64,000 bases of DNA, taken from assembly GCF_016920785.2 (NCBI RefSeq), contig NW_024609839.1, forward strand, positions 6,412,196 through 6,476,195. The letters run 5' to 3'. A program made the position numbers and the translations under genes. Positions 21,336-33,131 of the stretch are shown here, in pieces (position 1 is the first letter of the stretch; each line of letters begins with the position of its first letter). A model generated the notes under the pieces. That model worked only from the letters and a program-made list of their open reading frames with translations, made no database searches and was not told the DNA's origin. Source of the DNA: Ixodes scapularis (lineage: Eukaryota; Arthropoda; Arachnida; Ixodida; Ixodidae).

Positions 21336-21340
21336 TTCAA

Positions 21341-22000
21341 TGTCGCCACGGCATAGAAGCGATCAAGAAAAGAAAAAAAGGAATAGATGACGCAACACGA
21401 CATTGTAAGCAGTGTGGGCAGGGCCAGAGGAATAAAAAGCGGTCATCCGAACGGTACCAATAGCCATTGTCAATATTAAGATGTGCCTGTAAAGAGAAAC
21501 AACTTGTCGGGCATTTCGGCCGCGCTGCTGTTATTTCTTTGGGGTCATATATCTTCGTGCCTGCGATTTTCGTTCAGTTTTTCCGTGGATGGTTTTCTGG
21601 CTGGTTTAGTGTGTGGTGAGTAGGGCGAGAAACGGATAAGTAATTTTATAACTCTTTGTTTTTCTATTTTCTGTTTTTCTTTTGAATGCAGTCTTTATGC
21701 AATGGGGTACTGTTTAACAATTTCGGAGCACCCGAATGTTTCTATTGTAGTGAGCTTCTCGGCCATGATGCATAGTAAATATAGAGCGCCTCGAACTGTA
21801 GCTGTTGTTTGGTACTCCTACTGAGAGTACCTCGCGTTTGAGCGAGACTATATATACTTCGTTTCAGCTTAGTTCCGAGCGTGACCAAAGCTACGGGTGG
21901 TCGGGGCCAATCAAACGCGATAGGACGGGACTTCACCCGCACTTCGTATATCACTCCGAGCGAGAGGAGTCAAAGTGAAACATTTCGTCGCCTACATCAT
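21341..22000. other. No recognisable feature
   Basis: Mixed sequence upstream of the LINE 5' end. No repeats or ORFs of note. Confidence 0.4.
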
Positions 22001-23642
22001 CAGGGTGTCTACCGACCGGGAAAACCGGGAATTGTCAGGGACTTTTAAGACACCTGGAAAAGTCAGGGAATTGTCAGGGAAATTTCCAAAAAGATTGCCG
22101 AGTCAGGGAATGTATCCCATGCTCGCCCGCTTACGCTAGAAGCGGCAGGCACGGGCAGGCATAGCCACGAGCGCAGTCGAGTGCGGCGTCGCGACCCCCT
22201 AGGCGCGATGCGAACCGCCCAATTTCCCACGCGCTACGCTTCACACGAGAGCATGTGCGAAACTGGCGACTCGTCGTTGTTTTAGTACACTCTAAAGCCA
22301 CTAAATAAGCTACACTTTAGGGTAGCAACGCTAAAGTATGGCGGCTAAAGAGTTGCTCACAGTTACTAGTGAAGCAGAGGAGCAGCGGCAATTTTGTTTA
22401 GTTCGTGACTCTAGTCAGGTGGTGTTGCTCTAGTACGAGGAGAGACAGTTGCTCTAGCCGATACTAGGTGGCGCGAGTCACCACTCACTCGAAAAAGAAC
22501 AGCCGTCGTTCATTCATCCACCCTCTGAGAGACGCGCGCCTAGCGATCCATTCGTTTGTCAGATATGGTGCTTTCGGGCTTCCCCGTAAACGCAACCTGG
22601 ACGCCTGTGCTCTACGAGCTCTGCCACGTGCGTTTGTGGCTGTGGGTTGCGCTTTCTATTGTGTTATTTTCCGAAAGTGGAGATATATGAAAGTGACTAT
22701 GTCGCTGTCGAGAAAGTGCTCCTTCAATCTCAACTGGACAAACCCGGACATATGCACGAATGCAAGTTGGATTCGGCCCATTCCAAATGATCCAAATAGT
22801 GCTCACTGCGCAATGTGCTGCAAGAAGTTCTTTTTGAGCAACATGGGGAATAGGGCGATTGCTACTCATGTTAAGGGTAAGAAACATCAAACTGCTATGA
22901 AATATCTGCAAAGCGTTTCCCAGAACCCAGTCGTATTTTTCAAAACTGCGACAAATGCGGACTTGCCTTCCGCGACAGCAACGGGTGTTTTTTGTCCGGC
23001 GGTAACAATAGTGCTTGTGAGGCTCCGGCAATGCGTCTAACCACCGCCACGGAAGCTCTAAGCCCCTCTGTGAAGACGTGGGTGGTGGCTTTTTATTGAA
23101 GAAGGAAGTCACAAAGGCCGGGGATCATGTGGTGCTTGAACACTAACAACTCATGGGTCTTTCCGTTCAGCGGCAGCGTCTGCCTCGCTGTTTCCGTTGA
23201 TGTTCCCCATATGTGAGACCGCCAGAAACCGCCAAAATGCAGCTTGGAAAAGACAAAGTGGGATGTACAATATGTCGTGGTATCGCCCCCTACTTTCAAG
23301 ACAAGTTACTAGCAAGCCTCTCTAACGTGCCATATCTGGTGGTTGCTTTTGATCAGTCAGTGAACAAAGTAACTCGGAAAACAAATAGATGTACTGATCA
23401 GGTGCTGGGACCAAACTCCCTGAAACAGTAAACCCGGGTCCAATGCTGTATTCTAAACATCTTCTAAAGTTTGCTTTATCTGACTTAAAGAAAATATTTT
23501 ACGTTGTGAACAGTGCCTATCTATCATATATTGTGTTTTGGTGTCGGTAATTGTGGGTCAGAAAATTCAATTAAAATAGTCAGAAAAATCCTGGAAAAGT
23601 CAAAAAATTAAAAAAAAAAAAAACAATTTGGTAGACACCTTG
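22001..23642 (+). mobile_element. DNA transposon remnant with CAGGGTGTCTACC termini
   Basis: The left end CAGGGTGTCTACC and right end (read inward) CAAGGTGTCTACC form 13-bp imperfect terminal inverted repeats. Just inside the left end, CAGGGAATTGTCAGGGAA-type words recur; the right end has related GTCAGAAAAATCCTGGAAAA. The interior encodes pieces of a zinc-finger transposase in the plus orientation. I could not find an 8-bp target duplication: the flanks share only ATCAT/ATAAT. This type of terminus with such a protein is widespread in invertebrate genomes; hAT-related is my best guess. Confidence 0.6.
22687..23431 (+). pseudogene. Transposase-like protein, N-terminal zinc finger plus start of catalytic region
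   Basis: The first frame (22687-23040) reads KCSFNLNWTNPDICTNASWI, then HCAMCCKKFFLSNMGNRAIA and THVKGKKHQTAMKYLQS. This is a BED-like finger with C-x2-C spaced from H-x4-H. A second frame (from about 23228) continues KMQLGKDKVGCTICRGIAPY and SNVPYLVVAFDQSVNKVT, the region where such transposases carry the first catalytic Asp (F-D-x-S-x-N). About 180 bp and a frame change separate the two parts, and everything downstream is missing, so it is a truncated pseudogene. Confidence 0.6.
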
Positions 23643-24060
23643 ATAATTGCCATTTCGCGTCCTGGACCCGTTTGCTCGAAGCGCTAACCGCGGCTAAAGC
23701 TAGCCGCCGTATCTAGGAGAGGGATTTTGAAATCACGTGACTGGGGAAACATGGCGGGTAGGGATGCGGGGAAACATGGCGGTGCCCCGGTGTGTGAGCG
23801 CCGCTAGCTTTGGAACTAATATGTCGTTGTAGCTGCAATATCGGACGTGTCAGTCAGCAACGAATGGTGCAGGAGGCTTTCGCTTTACCTTACCTCACTT
23901 AAATCGCAAAGCATGAGCGATGACCTCGCCGCATTTTTTAGATAGTCTTTCGATTCTGGCCATTCCTAAGCCTAAATGAACGCAATAATTGTCGGCATGG
24001 CAACCTCTTTGGAAAGTGGATTGCCTTGACTCAATCGGCCGGGTATTCATGGCACACAAA
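23643..24060. other. No recognisable feature
   Basis: Short GC-rich stretch with two AACATGGCGG words about 25 bp apart (23750-23780). No ORF of note. Confidence 0.35.
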
Positions 24061-24725
24061 AGCAGACAGCGTCCCAATAGACCGTTTTTCTCAATTACCC
24101 AAGCATCGAAGAGAACGCTGTAATTCTACGGTCCGCGCGCGCTGGCCTTCTTCTTATAAAAGATTCGAAGTAAATAATCATAAGGCTTTGACGAACGCTC
24201 GTGCAAGGCAAAATTTGTTTTAGACTTTTTTGCTTTAGAACAATTACTACTGCAGACGCCTGCACGTGCAACGCGTGTAACTACACTCGTAGCATGCACA
24301 TCGGTGCTTGCTACGAGTGTAGCAAGCAGCGAGTGTTTCAAGCAACCATTGTTAAGAGTTGGGTTATTCTCATCACCGCAGCGGTTGGACACGAGCCACT
24401 ATCCGAGTGCGATTGTTACGAGCCAAACTCGAGTGCTCACGCAGTTCTCGTGTCCAATCCATGAGCCGCGTTCGACTGTCGTGCAGGCGGGTGGTTTCGA
24501 TCCCACAATTACGTCATCAAGTTTTGCGAGGGCATGGACCGAAATTAATAGTTCCCTTTTATTACGGTGCTTTTATCTTCGCAATTTCACCACGACCAAG
24601 ACGCTTCTGAATTAGTCGCGGTCCGTGCATGTATAGTTGGGCCAGACTAGGACATCTGTAAGGTCATGAAGATTCCAACCCGATATCGTTTCAGGACCCC
24701 TTTAAATTGTACAACCGAAGTCCTT
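24060..24725 (-). mobile_element. Dispersed repeat related to family B, minus-strand copy
   Basis: Reverse complement begins TTTAAAGGGGTCCTGAAACG at about 24710. It shares with family B the segment GCAAAACTTGATGACGTA and, further on, GATTGGACACGAGAACTGCG followed by GTGAGCACTCGA. It is more diverged from copies 1 and 2 than they are from each other. No coding sequence. Confidence 0.45.
24281..24322. repeat. Perfect 14-bp hairpin
   Basis: CTACACTCGTAGCA (24281-24294) and its exact complement (24309-24322) with a 14-nt loop, lying inside the family B-related copy. Confidence 0.7.
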
Positions 24726-25984
24726 CGAGCAATCTCCAACTTTGTTGTCCATGTAGCATTTATGCCTTCTAGCACCGATGACGTCAGCCAGTTTGACAGG
24801 CTTGCAAAGACGGAGCAACCGAAAGTCGCTTGGGACGGAAGCGGAAGTTCATGTTTGTAAAAGTTCCCCAGGGAGCTGTAGGCATCCCTGGGTTCTGCAG
24901 CGCCAGATCTCGCTTCACAGGCTGCGAGCTTCGGTTCGTTAACACACTCGGCCTCCGATCGCCCCTGTCCGCAGGTCGAACTTTGGCCAATTTTGACTGG
25001 AAATTCGAAGGTTCGCCGAACGAGTCGAACCTCGAGTTTACGACCTCCCTAGAGCGAGCAGTCACTCGAGGAACGAGCAGATAAGGAGAGGGAATATGAA
25101 TGCGGGAGAGCAACTGCCTAGGAGTTCCCTGGATGGAATACCGACACTGAGGCTGACAGTCGTCCAGCCGTGAAGCGAGACTCCCCCTGGATCGAGTGGA
25201 TTGTGATTGCTAAAGCGGGGAGAGGGAGCGTCGAGGGGACTTGTCTCAGTGCCTAATGGATAATCAATATCCCGGCTGGGGACGAAGGCGACGAAGGAAT
25301 GTCCTCGGAAATCCGCTCCTTACATCTGTCACCTGTCCGGACCGATTCCTCGGGCTTCCCGACACCTTGGACAAACTCGAGGGAAAAAAAAAAAGACTTT
25401 CTCCGCCGCGATTATTTAAGATGAAGGGAAGACCCCTGAGTTAGCTGTTTCGTATTTTTCGGTGTACGGCAGATACACTCCGCGACCCTCTTAACGCGTA
25501 CTCGACATCAGCGCTTTCCTTTGATTTCGCTAAAAACGTGGATTTCGAGGGACACTCTTCCAGCCAAGTTGAAGCCAGCACCTTCGATGAGTCCCTGACA
25601 GCCGAAAGCCGCGGTCAGGCTCCTAATGCATGGGACAGGCTGCCGGTCGTCGTGACACGACCGAAGCGATGTACGAGTATGCTTCGAGTGCATGGCTTCA
25701 GCGACGTCTCTGATGTATGAGCGGTGGGACACGCAGGACATGTTCGTGCTGGCAGATTGCATGCGAGGTTGTTTCGTTCTCCTTCATTTCCACTGTTTCC
25801 AAATAAGGTGTTTCTATGGGAGTGCCTTGCATGAGTTGAATCCCCCAAACGTCATCGATTCCCGCATGCGTTTCACAACAAGCGGGACGCTCTGGTTCAT
25901 CTTCAGCCGGTTCGCGGGATCCACTAACCATAACGTTAGGCCTTCGAGCTGCTTCTATTCGCTACGCTGCCGATGAGCCTTGTT
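24726..25984. other. No recognisable feature
   Basis: Unassigned sequence with several 60-94 codon frames on both strands, none domain-like. Confidence 0.4.
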
Positions 25985-26022
25985 CGCCCTGGACTGTGTT
26001 GCACACTTTACAGTCCAGGGCG
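25985..26022. repeat. Perfect 13-bp hairpin
   Basis: CGCCCTGGACTGT and its complement ACAGTCCAGGGCG are separated by 12 nt. A single copy in the window. Confidence 0.7.
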
Positions 26023-27420
26023 CGCACGAACCCTTTTCCCTTTAGTTGGCAGCTGTCAACAAAAAGTCACCGAGAAAAAACGGCCGACGCCTCTTTCCGA
26101 CGTTCGGTCTACAGCACGCTCTTGCTGCCTTCCGTCGTGCGCTTTGGCTGGAACGAAGCGAATAAAAGAGAAAAAAATATATATATTCCTGCGTGAAATA
26201 ACAGCTGCTCAAATAAAACAAAAATAAAATTAGTTGAAGGAAAAACACAATCAAATTAGAAAGTAAAAAAAAAAAAAAAAAAAGATCAAGTTCAAGTAAA
26301 AGAAGCGATCGGGACAAAAACTTCAGGTATTCGAATATTTCTTTTCCGACAGGGCCAAAGACGGCGCGCAGATGCATGGTGCGCCTTCAGATTTTATCGT
26401 TTTTGCCTCAGAAAGACCTCTGTAGCTGTCTGAATATAGATTCTTCTAGGGACTCTGACTTCACTGAACAATGGGGTGCACTCCAAGGCTCTCACGTGCA
26501 CTGCTAGGTGACACACTGCTGACGATTTCAGGGAAAGAGCGTACTCCCGCATTTTTCCGCACCGGAAGAATGCGGGATTCTTCCGCATTATTCGCACACA
26601 CCGGCCAGATTGTCCGTCGTTAAACCCTTCGGCAAGTAAGGCCCTTTTTTTTTATCTCTTTTTACTTTCTAATTTCATTGTTTTTCTTTCACTTTATTAT
26701 ATTTTCTTTTGGCATATTTTATTTCACCGGTGAATATTTGTTTTGTTTTCCTCATTTCCTTCCCTTCCTTCTCGTGTTCCTTTGTGTGTCGATTATAGTA
26801 AAGGTGAGTTGTAAGTAGCGCTTGCTCTGTGTCCTTCTCGTTCTTGAGTCTCGTCCTTAGCGCTTCAGTATTTATGATGTTCACGTGTTAATTTTTATTA
26901 TGATTGAAGCCACGGGTTGTGCGAACACTGCTGAGGGTGAAATAGTTCTGCCCAGATTGAGCATTGTAAAGCAGGGCTCTCAAACACGCGACCCTCGGGG
27001 ACGCGGCACTCAAGCATCCCATGGCTCGAGCCTAAATTTGTACTTTTCTATTCTCGATTCATTGCCGCTGGACAAGAAGCCCTGCTCCGTGTTGACACAT
27101 TTATTTTGGACTGAGTATTGCTTCGTTGAAATATTTGCATCTCAGCCCTTTCTCACGTAAATCAAGCGGTCAGGCTTTAGCCTGTCCCGATGGATGCAAA
27201 TGAATCGGAACACGCGCGAGCTCTTTGCTCAAGGAGGCAGCTCGGCTGTACAAAGTCTCACTCGGCAGGACCGGGGGGCGGGAGCGGGGAAAAGGCACCC
27301 TTGGGGGAATTTTTGAGTGGCTTCGATGAAAACAAAAGCAACGGCTTCTTAAAAAAAAAAATTGGTTTGCTCTGTATGTTTATACAGCCTTGACGGAGAT
27401 GCGCCTCAACGGGTAATCGG
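26023..27420. other. No recognisable feature; AT-rich runs
   Basis: Contains an A-run at about 26263-26283 and a T-rich stretch at 26640-26780. No gene-like translation. Confidence 0.4.
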
Positions 27421-27424
27421 TCTC

Positions 27425-27640
27425 TTAGCTGTAGATGAGAAATTTGGCCAGTGCGGTACAACCGCTAACCTGGGTTTTTTAACGTGCAACACGCAGTAGT
27501 GATCACACGAACGCGTGCCGGTACGAAACTCATCCAGATCGAAACGGGCGGGGGCGGCGGGGATCGAGCCCAGGAGGTTCCCAGCGCAAGCTTTCGCTCC
27601 ACGCTCCTAGCTGAGACGCGTTAGCCCACTCTGCCATTTC
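27425..27640 (-). mobile_element. tRNA-derived SINE, minus strand
   Basis: The head (27640-27535) has an A-box-like TGGCAGAGTGGGCTAACGC and a B-box-like GGGCTCGATCCCC, resembling a Ser/Leu-type tRNA. The body that follows includes ATCTGGATGAGTTTCGTACC and GTTAAAAAACCCAGGTTAG. The same body, with GATCTGGATGAGCATCGTAC, is in the SINE at 36745-36900. Pol III promoter boxes plus a shared body define a SINE family typical of ticks. Confidence 0.6.
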
Positions 27641-27644
27641 CTCC

Positions 27645-29935
27645 CCGTACGGCTTCTTAAGCCTCCTTCTGTCTTTTTGTATGATCCCCGAGGAGCGCCA
27701 AGCGCAGGCTCCCCACTCCATCCCGCACAAGCTTGCGAGGAGGGTGGACCGCCTCTCCCTGGTTGGCCGAGGGACCCTCCGCGGCTCTCCGGGGCCGGGA
27801 AAAGTTCAATATATTCAACTTTTAGACCCTGAAAGCGGGAGCCACAAAACGTCGCAGTTCACGTCACCATTCACTCCTTCCTTTCTCCTGGATGTCTCCG
27901 GGACCCTTTTTCGCACGTTTTGCGGCTTGGTTTGGACCGCCTTAAAGAATTACTTCGCACGGCGTATGAACAATGCGCGAAACTTCCTTTTTTCTTTAGG
28001 CGACAACGAGTACAGCCGTCCGAAATGGCTTTAAAATTCGAGTGTTGCTTTAATCTGCCATACGACGAGATAGTTTGTCCATTCCTGGTGAGCCATGTGA
28101 ATCCTGAGACAGGGCACCGACAGTGTGCTTGCTCTTGTCTTGTTCTATTGAAAACTTCCACAACGTTGGCGTCTTGAGTTTTGTTAATACATCAGGCGTG
28201 GGCCCAATGTAGTTGAATGTGCAAATTAAAACTTAAGATGTTACTGGCAAAACGGCGATCATACAAAAAGCAGCAATCACGAGGTCCTTTCTCTAGAAAA
28301 TCTCTTGTCGCTGGGAAAGTCGGCTGTTTTTGCAACGTGAAACAACATTGCTCTTTCTTTTTGTCCCAACTTACAAAATAGTGAACGCCCTCCCCTTGGC
28401 CCTTTCGGGAGTGGGCTATCTGACCCCCACACTCGAATGAGACCCCCGCTGTAGAGATCATGACCTAGGTTCCCCTGTGAAGGCTATACATGGGGCAGCG
28501 CCATTCGCGCCCCTATTCGCACACATCTAAGGTCCGCAGGATATCCCTGCCGTTTTCATCGTGCCACTAACTCTAGGGGGAGTGCGCGACCAAAAGCGCC
28601 GCTGTCGTCAGCCTTCCAGGATTGGCCAAGCTCTCTTTCCACTTTCAATATTGTAAGTAATGTCACAATGTTAACTTTGACGGGTTTAAGAACACTTCCA
28701 AGTATCCACCGTGCTTCTTACACGCATCGTCCAAGTTGTCGCTAACCATTGATAATCCTGGGTGTCACGTCACAGATAGAAGAAAGCGCCATTCATCTCG
28801 TCGCCAACATGGTCGTGGATTGTGTTTCACGTGTTGCTGGGAATCGCAAGGAGCCACAAAAACGTGGATTCCTCGGCCGCTGTCAGTGGCTTAAAATTGC
28901 GGTTCTTCGAGCGGGTCACTCACCGTCAGTGTCGACGGCTGCGCTATGTGTGCCACTATATCCGAAACCAATATCCCGGCTTGACCGGTGGGTCGCCGCT
29001 TCTTGTGGCGGAGTGCATTACAGCCGGGGGCAGATATTGCTTCGGAGTCAATACGACCATGTGCGCCGGAGTCTTTGATCCGTGTGCGCCGGAGCTACAG
29101 CGAGATACACGCTGAGATTGCCCGCCGCGAGGATGATTAGTGGCCTTTCGCGCGCTGAGGACTGTTCGCTTCAGGTGTCCCGGCTCGAGGGCGTAAATGA
29201 CGACACGATGAGGACGTCCGCCGTTACCGCAAATTAGGGAGGACTTGCGAGTTTTTGGGCTGTTTTGGGCTTGGATTAGACCCTTTTCAAATATTCATGA
29301 GGGAGCGTTGGCTGTCGCAATTTCTTGTGCACAAAGTGTGTTATTGGATCCGAGTACTGAACGCCACACGATACGATGCGATGCAAAGTTTATTGATTGC
29401 CCACACAGATCCATGCGGAAAAAGCTACAAAAATGCAGCTTGACGAAGCCTCGGGCCCCCATTTGGCTGCTGCGACGTAGTGCACAATAAAACGCCTTCA
29501 GTAAAATGTGTGCACCTATTCGAACGTATTAAATAAACAAGGTAAAGATACAGTTGTTAGTCGTTTGCATGGCGTCTATATTTCTATCAAAATAAGCATT
29601 CGACAAACAAGATCATGTAGAACTTATTTTCTGTTTTCCATAGTTTCTTCGGCACTTTGGAATATGCCTAGGCTGGTGATCTCTCGACGAATAATATTTA
29701 GTTCTCGCTTTTAAATAGATTAATTCGAGAATTGCACTAGAGGATCCATATGCCGCGTACTTATAAGCAATTGTTAAAGGATAATTCTAAATTTGGTGTA
29801 TGTTCACTATTTTGTAGCTTCTAAACAATGATTGTGTATGATGAGTGTAGGAAACATTTGTGATTATGGTTATAATTTTTTTTAATAAATGTATCTTATT
29901 TAAATTTGAATGAGGTTGATTACCCCAACTAGGTG
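27645..29935. other. No recognisable feature
   Basis: Long unassigned stretch. The open frames at 27681-28034 and 28749-29078 have no domain similarity and no paired splice sites. 29500-29935 is AT-rich. Confidence 0.4.
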
Positions 29936-30104
29936 TCAGGAACACAAATGAGACAAAAAAAAAACTAAATATATTAAACCTTCCGTTACGCTCGTCGGAA
30001 GGACATGTGTGGGCTTATCAATTATTCTTACGGATATTCCTAGCCTAGAGCAAAAGGTAGTGAACGCGATTGTTCCATTGGAGGAAATAACTCCGAGCGT
30101 TTGA

Positions 30105-30138
<34 letters not shown>

Positions 30139-30247
30139 CAAATTCAACGTTGAAAGATTGAAATCTCGAAGGACTGTAGAAGAGCCTATAGCCCGAACCA
30201 CGGCGCCGGAACATCATGGCGTTTGTTTTCGATACACTGATTTTCAA
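29936..30247 (-). pseudogene. LINE reverse transcriptase, post-catalytic piece
   Basis: The translation MKISVSKTNAMMFRRRGSG matches the L-x-x-N-x-x-K-T-x-x-M-x-F block that follows the FADD motif in CR1-like reverse transcriptases; then a poly-Lys tract from the homopolymer and a short LGVISSNGTIAFTTF (the Y-L-G-V-x-I-x-x-x-L-x-W region). Not functional. Confidence 0.5.
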
Positions 30248-30549
30248 ACAATTTACTTCAGCCCAAGCTTTTAATTTTAAAAGATTTTTTTAATGAGGTG
30301 TAGGAGTTCTCTTGCTGCTAACCGTATCGGAGAATGACAACGGTTGAACAACGCGTAGTCATTTCTTCCCCGTCATCGCCCGCAGATTGGCCACAAAGGT
30401 ATTCTTCGGGTCCGTCTGAAAAGAATCTACTCGAGTCATCCCCATAGATTATATATTTGTGATTTTAATCAATGGCCTCTATATCATTAATACGAAAAAG
30501 TGACCTCAAGATACTTCCTCGCGTGACTCCGGATGATACGTTTAAATGA

Positions 30550-30790
30550 ATTGATATCTGATCATTTATTTTCACATATTAGGAGCGAACTCGTAAATAC
30601 GATCTCATTAGCGCTAGTGGAATGTCGCGAATGCTATGAGCGAATACTTTATCTACCAGAATGGAATGATTAATGCAATCAAATGCTTTACTAAATTCTA
30701 AATATACTCCAAACATGAATGTTTTTTCTTCCAAGTTTCTGAGTATTCCTTCGTTTCGAACCAATGAAGCTGTTTCTGTCCATCTATTTT
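30550..30790 (-). pseudogene. LINE reverse transcriptase, motif A piece
   Basis: Contains FMFGVYLEFSKAFDCINHSI and IRDIPLALMRSYLRVRS. The standard motif A is F-x-D-x-S-K-A-F-D; here the first catalytic Asp is replaced by Glu (LEFSKAFD), an active-site change. Downstream is the usual Y-G-I-R-G-x-x-L-x-L-L-x-S-Y-L block. Family call is secure from this short stretch. Confidence 0.7.
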
Positions 30791-30817
30791 TCCGGAATCA
30801 AAATTGGCATTCTGTAC

Positions 30818-31460
30818 TTAAAGGGACACTGACAGGGTATTTCTGCTCCCGGAGGCTTTTATTTGTACGTGATATACGAGGGCCCAACGACCCAGAGCAC
30901 AATTTGGGGCTCGAAATTTGCTTTTTTTCCTCCCAAAATGCGCCGATCGAGAACTGGCCGGTTTGAGTCGCCCTCACTCTCTTTAGACACAACCACCAAA
31001 GATAATCAAAGTTGTTCGCAATCGAAGGCACACACTCAATACTAGAAGTAAACAAAAAATATGAGACCCCCTTTTTTTTTTTTTGTGGCTTCTAGAAAAT
31101 TGTTAAAACTTTGACTGAAAAAAGAAGAAAAAAAAAAAGTTTCACCGCTACGTGATTTCTGGTACCTTTCTCCTCCTCCTCCTCTATCCTGTAAAACCCT
31201 TAATGTTCGCGAGCCTCCCATTTTCGGGAATTCAAACATTCGCGAAGTTTAAGCGTCCTCGTAATCGCGACGATTACGAGGACGTAATCGTCGCGATTAC
31301 GTCCTCTGTGACCGATTCGCGAGAAATAGGGGCCTCAAAAATAACGGTTTTACAGTAATTCTTCCTTCTCTCCAATCCAGTTTGGGGTTCGGTTTGGAGC
31401 AGTTGCGTTTTTTTTTTACTTTATTATAATATGAATTACGTGGCACTGTAGCAGAATAAT
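30818..31460. mobile_element. Insertion(s) splitting the LINE
   Basis: Sequence between the two LINE reverse-transcriptase pieces has no LINE similarity. It starts with TTAAAGGGACACTGACAGGG, a head resembling those of dispersed families A and B, and includes the foldback at 31189-31355. The right boundary near 31460 is approximate. Probably at least two separate insertions. Confidence 0.45.
31189..31355. mobile_element. Foldback element with CTGTAAAACC termini
   Basis: The left end CTGTAAAACCCTTAATGTTC and the right end, read inward, CTGTAAAACCGTTATTTTTG pair imperfectly, then TTCGCGAG words pair. The centre is an exact palindrome built from GTAATCGCGACGATTAC and its complement. No ORF. Target duplication unresolved. 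Confidence 0.65.
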
Positions 31461-31848
31461 AGTTGCGTTGTTTTCAAATACCATAATAAATCGCCTGACA
31501 AAAAAAAAATGGGCGGTGTCCTTTTAGGCAATGTTTACCGCAAAAACTTTCAGTATGGGAGTGAATGATTTTTCGTACACTTTTTGAAAATACAGGAAGT
31601 ATCGATATAGGACGGTATTTTCTTAAATAATTTCTGTTCCCTGCTTTGAACGAAGTCGTAGCTTTTGCGGTTTGCTTTTCTTCTATGGGAAGTACCAGAT
31701 GACATTGCGAGCTTGTATACGTACGCCATGGAGCAATAATGTCAACTGCGTATTTTATAGGTTTAATTTGTAAGTCATCCGCATTACGGCTATGACTATT
31801 ATTAAGGCGCATAACGGAGGAACAAACTTCGCTTTCGTCAGTAAAACA

Positions 31849-32350
31849 GGCGGTGCAACGATATTCAATTGGAATGTTTTTTTTTTTTTGTCAATTTACA
31901 CTAGTTTACTGGCACTGGAGGGACTGAAGCATACTCGCACGCAACATCACTGGCCAAGAAGCCCCTTTGTTGCGGTGTAATTTCAAGGACAAAAGCGGGC
32001 GTTTGCATTCAATCTCTCCTTCGCAAAACTTGATGACGTAGCGGTGGGGGTCGCACTATCCCCCAGTCACGGCATTTGACTGCGGCTCATAGATTGGACC
32101 CGAGCATTGCGTGGGCACTCGATTTCGGCTCGTGATAATCAGTGGCTCGACAAGCATTCGGGTGGTGGCCCTTGGTCAAATCGCGGCAACGACGACAATA
32201 GCCGAACCCTAACAATGTCTGGAACTCATCGTGTGTCCTGTGCTTTGCCAAGCCCAACCCGTGGCTGGGATCAACATTGGCGGCATATCATCGGCTCCAG
32301 ATCACGCGGCCGCTTGTTCTGGCTGCGAGTTGAGGGGGTGAGCTCTGCTC
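31849..32350 (+). mobile_element. Dispersed repeat family B, copy 2
   Basis: Matches 3868-4360 over about 490 bp in the same orientation, including GCGGCTCATAGATTGGACCC and CCGAACCCTAACAATGTCTG. It carries a longer T-run near the start. Confidence 0.6.
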
Positions 32351-32520
32351 GTTTTTCCGCTAAATTTAATAGGGAACCTGAATTGGTGCATAACTCGTGA
32401 CGTCAATTGTCGCGCTAAATTTGACGGGGAGAGTGAATTGGTCATTGGGTTACGTGACGTCAATTTTTCCACTAAAATTAGCGGGGAACCTAAATTAGTT
32501 CCTCGCCCCCTTCCCTGCCT
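32345..32520 (+). repeat. GCTAAATTTAGC-type minisatellite fragment
   Basis: Three spaced units of the form (C)GCTAAATTTRRYRGGGA occur with TGACGTCAATT words between them. Related to the elements at 16237-16545 and 19173-19709. Continuous with family B copy 2. Confidence 0.5.
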
Positions 32521-33131
32521 ACTACATTAGACGCCATATACCTATAGATTATAGACGGAAATCTCTATGAGTACTCAATAGTGCTATCGCATTAAAACAC
32601 CGGCTAGGTGGCACAAACCGCCGCCCGATTCGAAGGGTTCAGCATCATCCATCCATCCATTCATCCATCCTGTTTATTCTAGACGGCGGGTGCGTGCTTG
32701 CTTCTCGCAGATTGTGGAGGTTGGTTGAGTGTGACCGATCGCGTTCTGCCTGCTGGTGACCATTTACGACTCTGGCGCCATCTATCTAATAGCACTGGAC
32801 CACAACAGATCTGCGTTTATTTGTTTTTGCGCATCGTTCTTTTACTGCGGGCTTCGGTTAATTCAGACAATGTTATAAGCGACCGTTTATCGCCGATAGT
32901 CTCGAAAATACTGCGAAACCGTGTCTATTCGTAACTCCAACGCCCTATAGATGGCGGGGCGGTAGTTCCAAAATGGCCGTCCGCGTTTATGGGTAGTTCC
33001 ACGTGCCGCCGCTTCATGACGAAAAAGTGGCGCTGTAGCCAGGATACCGGTGCACTTCTGCTGGAAGGGGTGTGGCGTGAAGCGTCACGGGGCACGAGAG
33101 CGTCTCGTAGTCCGCGTGCTCATGCAGGACA
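32521..33131. other. No recognisable feature
   Basis: Contains a short (ATCC)n stretch at 32647-32670. No gene-like signal. Confidence 0.4.

Larger units (their letters stand above)
16816..21340 (-). mobile_element. CR1-like LINE, nearly full length but decayed, with two nested insertions
   Basis: Read on the minus strand, the order is ORF1-like region (about 21330-20570), endonuclease (about 20550-19703), linker (19172-18776), reverse transcriptase (18554-17390), C-terminal domain (17320-16975), and a 3' end at 16816 with a short (AAAT)n tail. This is the standard order for non-LTR retrotransposons of the CR1/Jockey group. Multiple stops and frameshifts make it inactive. The reading frame is broken by a 208-bp palindromic element (18559-18766) and by a GCTAAATTTAGC-type element (19173-19709); LINE sequence continues on both sides of each. 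Clade placement as CR1-like is from motif memory. Confidence 0.75.
29936..31812 (-). mobile_element. Second CR1-like LINE fragment, interrupted
   Basis: Three reverse-transcriptase pieces lie in the correct minus-strand order: 31812-31474, 30790-30550 and 30247-29936. The gap between the first two is filled by a non-LINE insertion that begins with TTAAAGGGACACTGACAGGG near 30818. The element is 5'-truncated (no endonuclease seen). A T31 homopolymer at 30108-30138 breaks the last piece. Confidence 0.65.
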
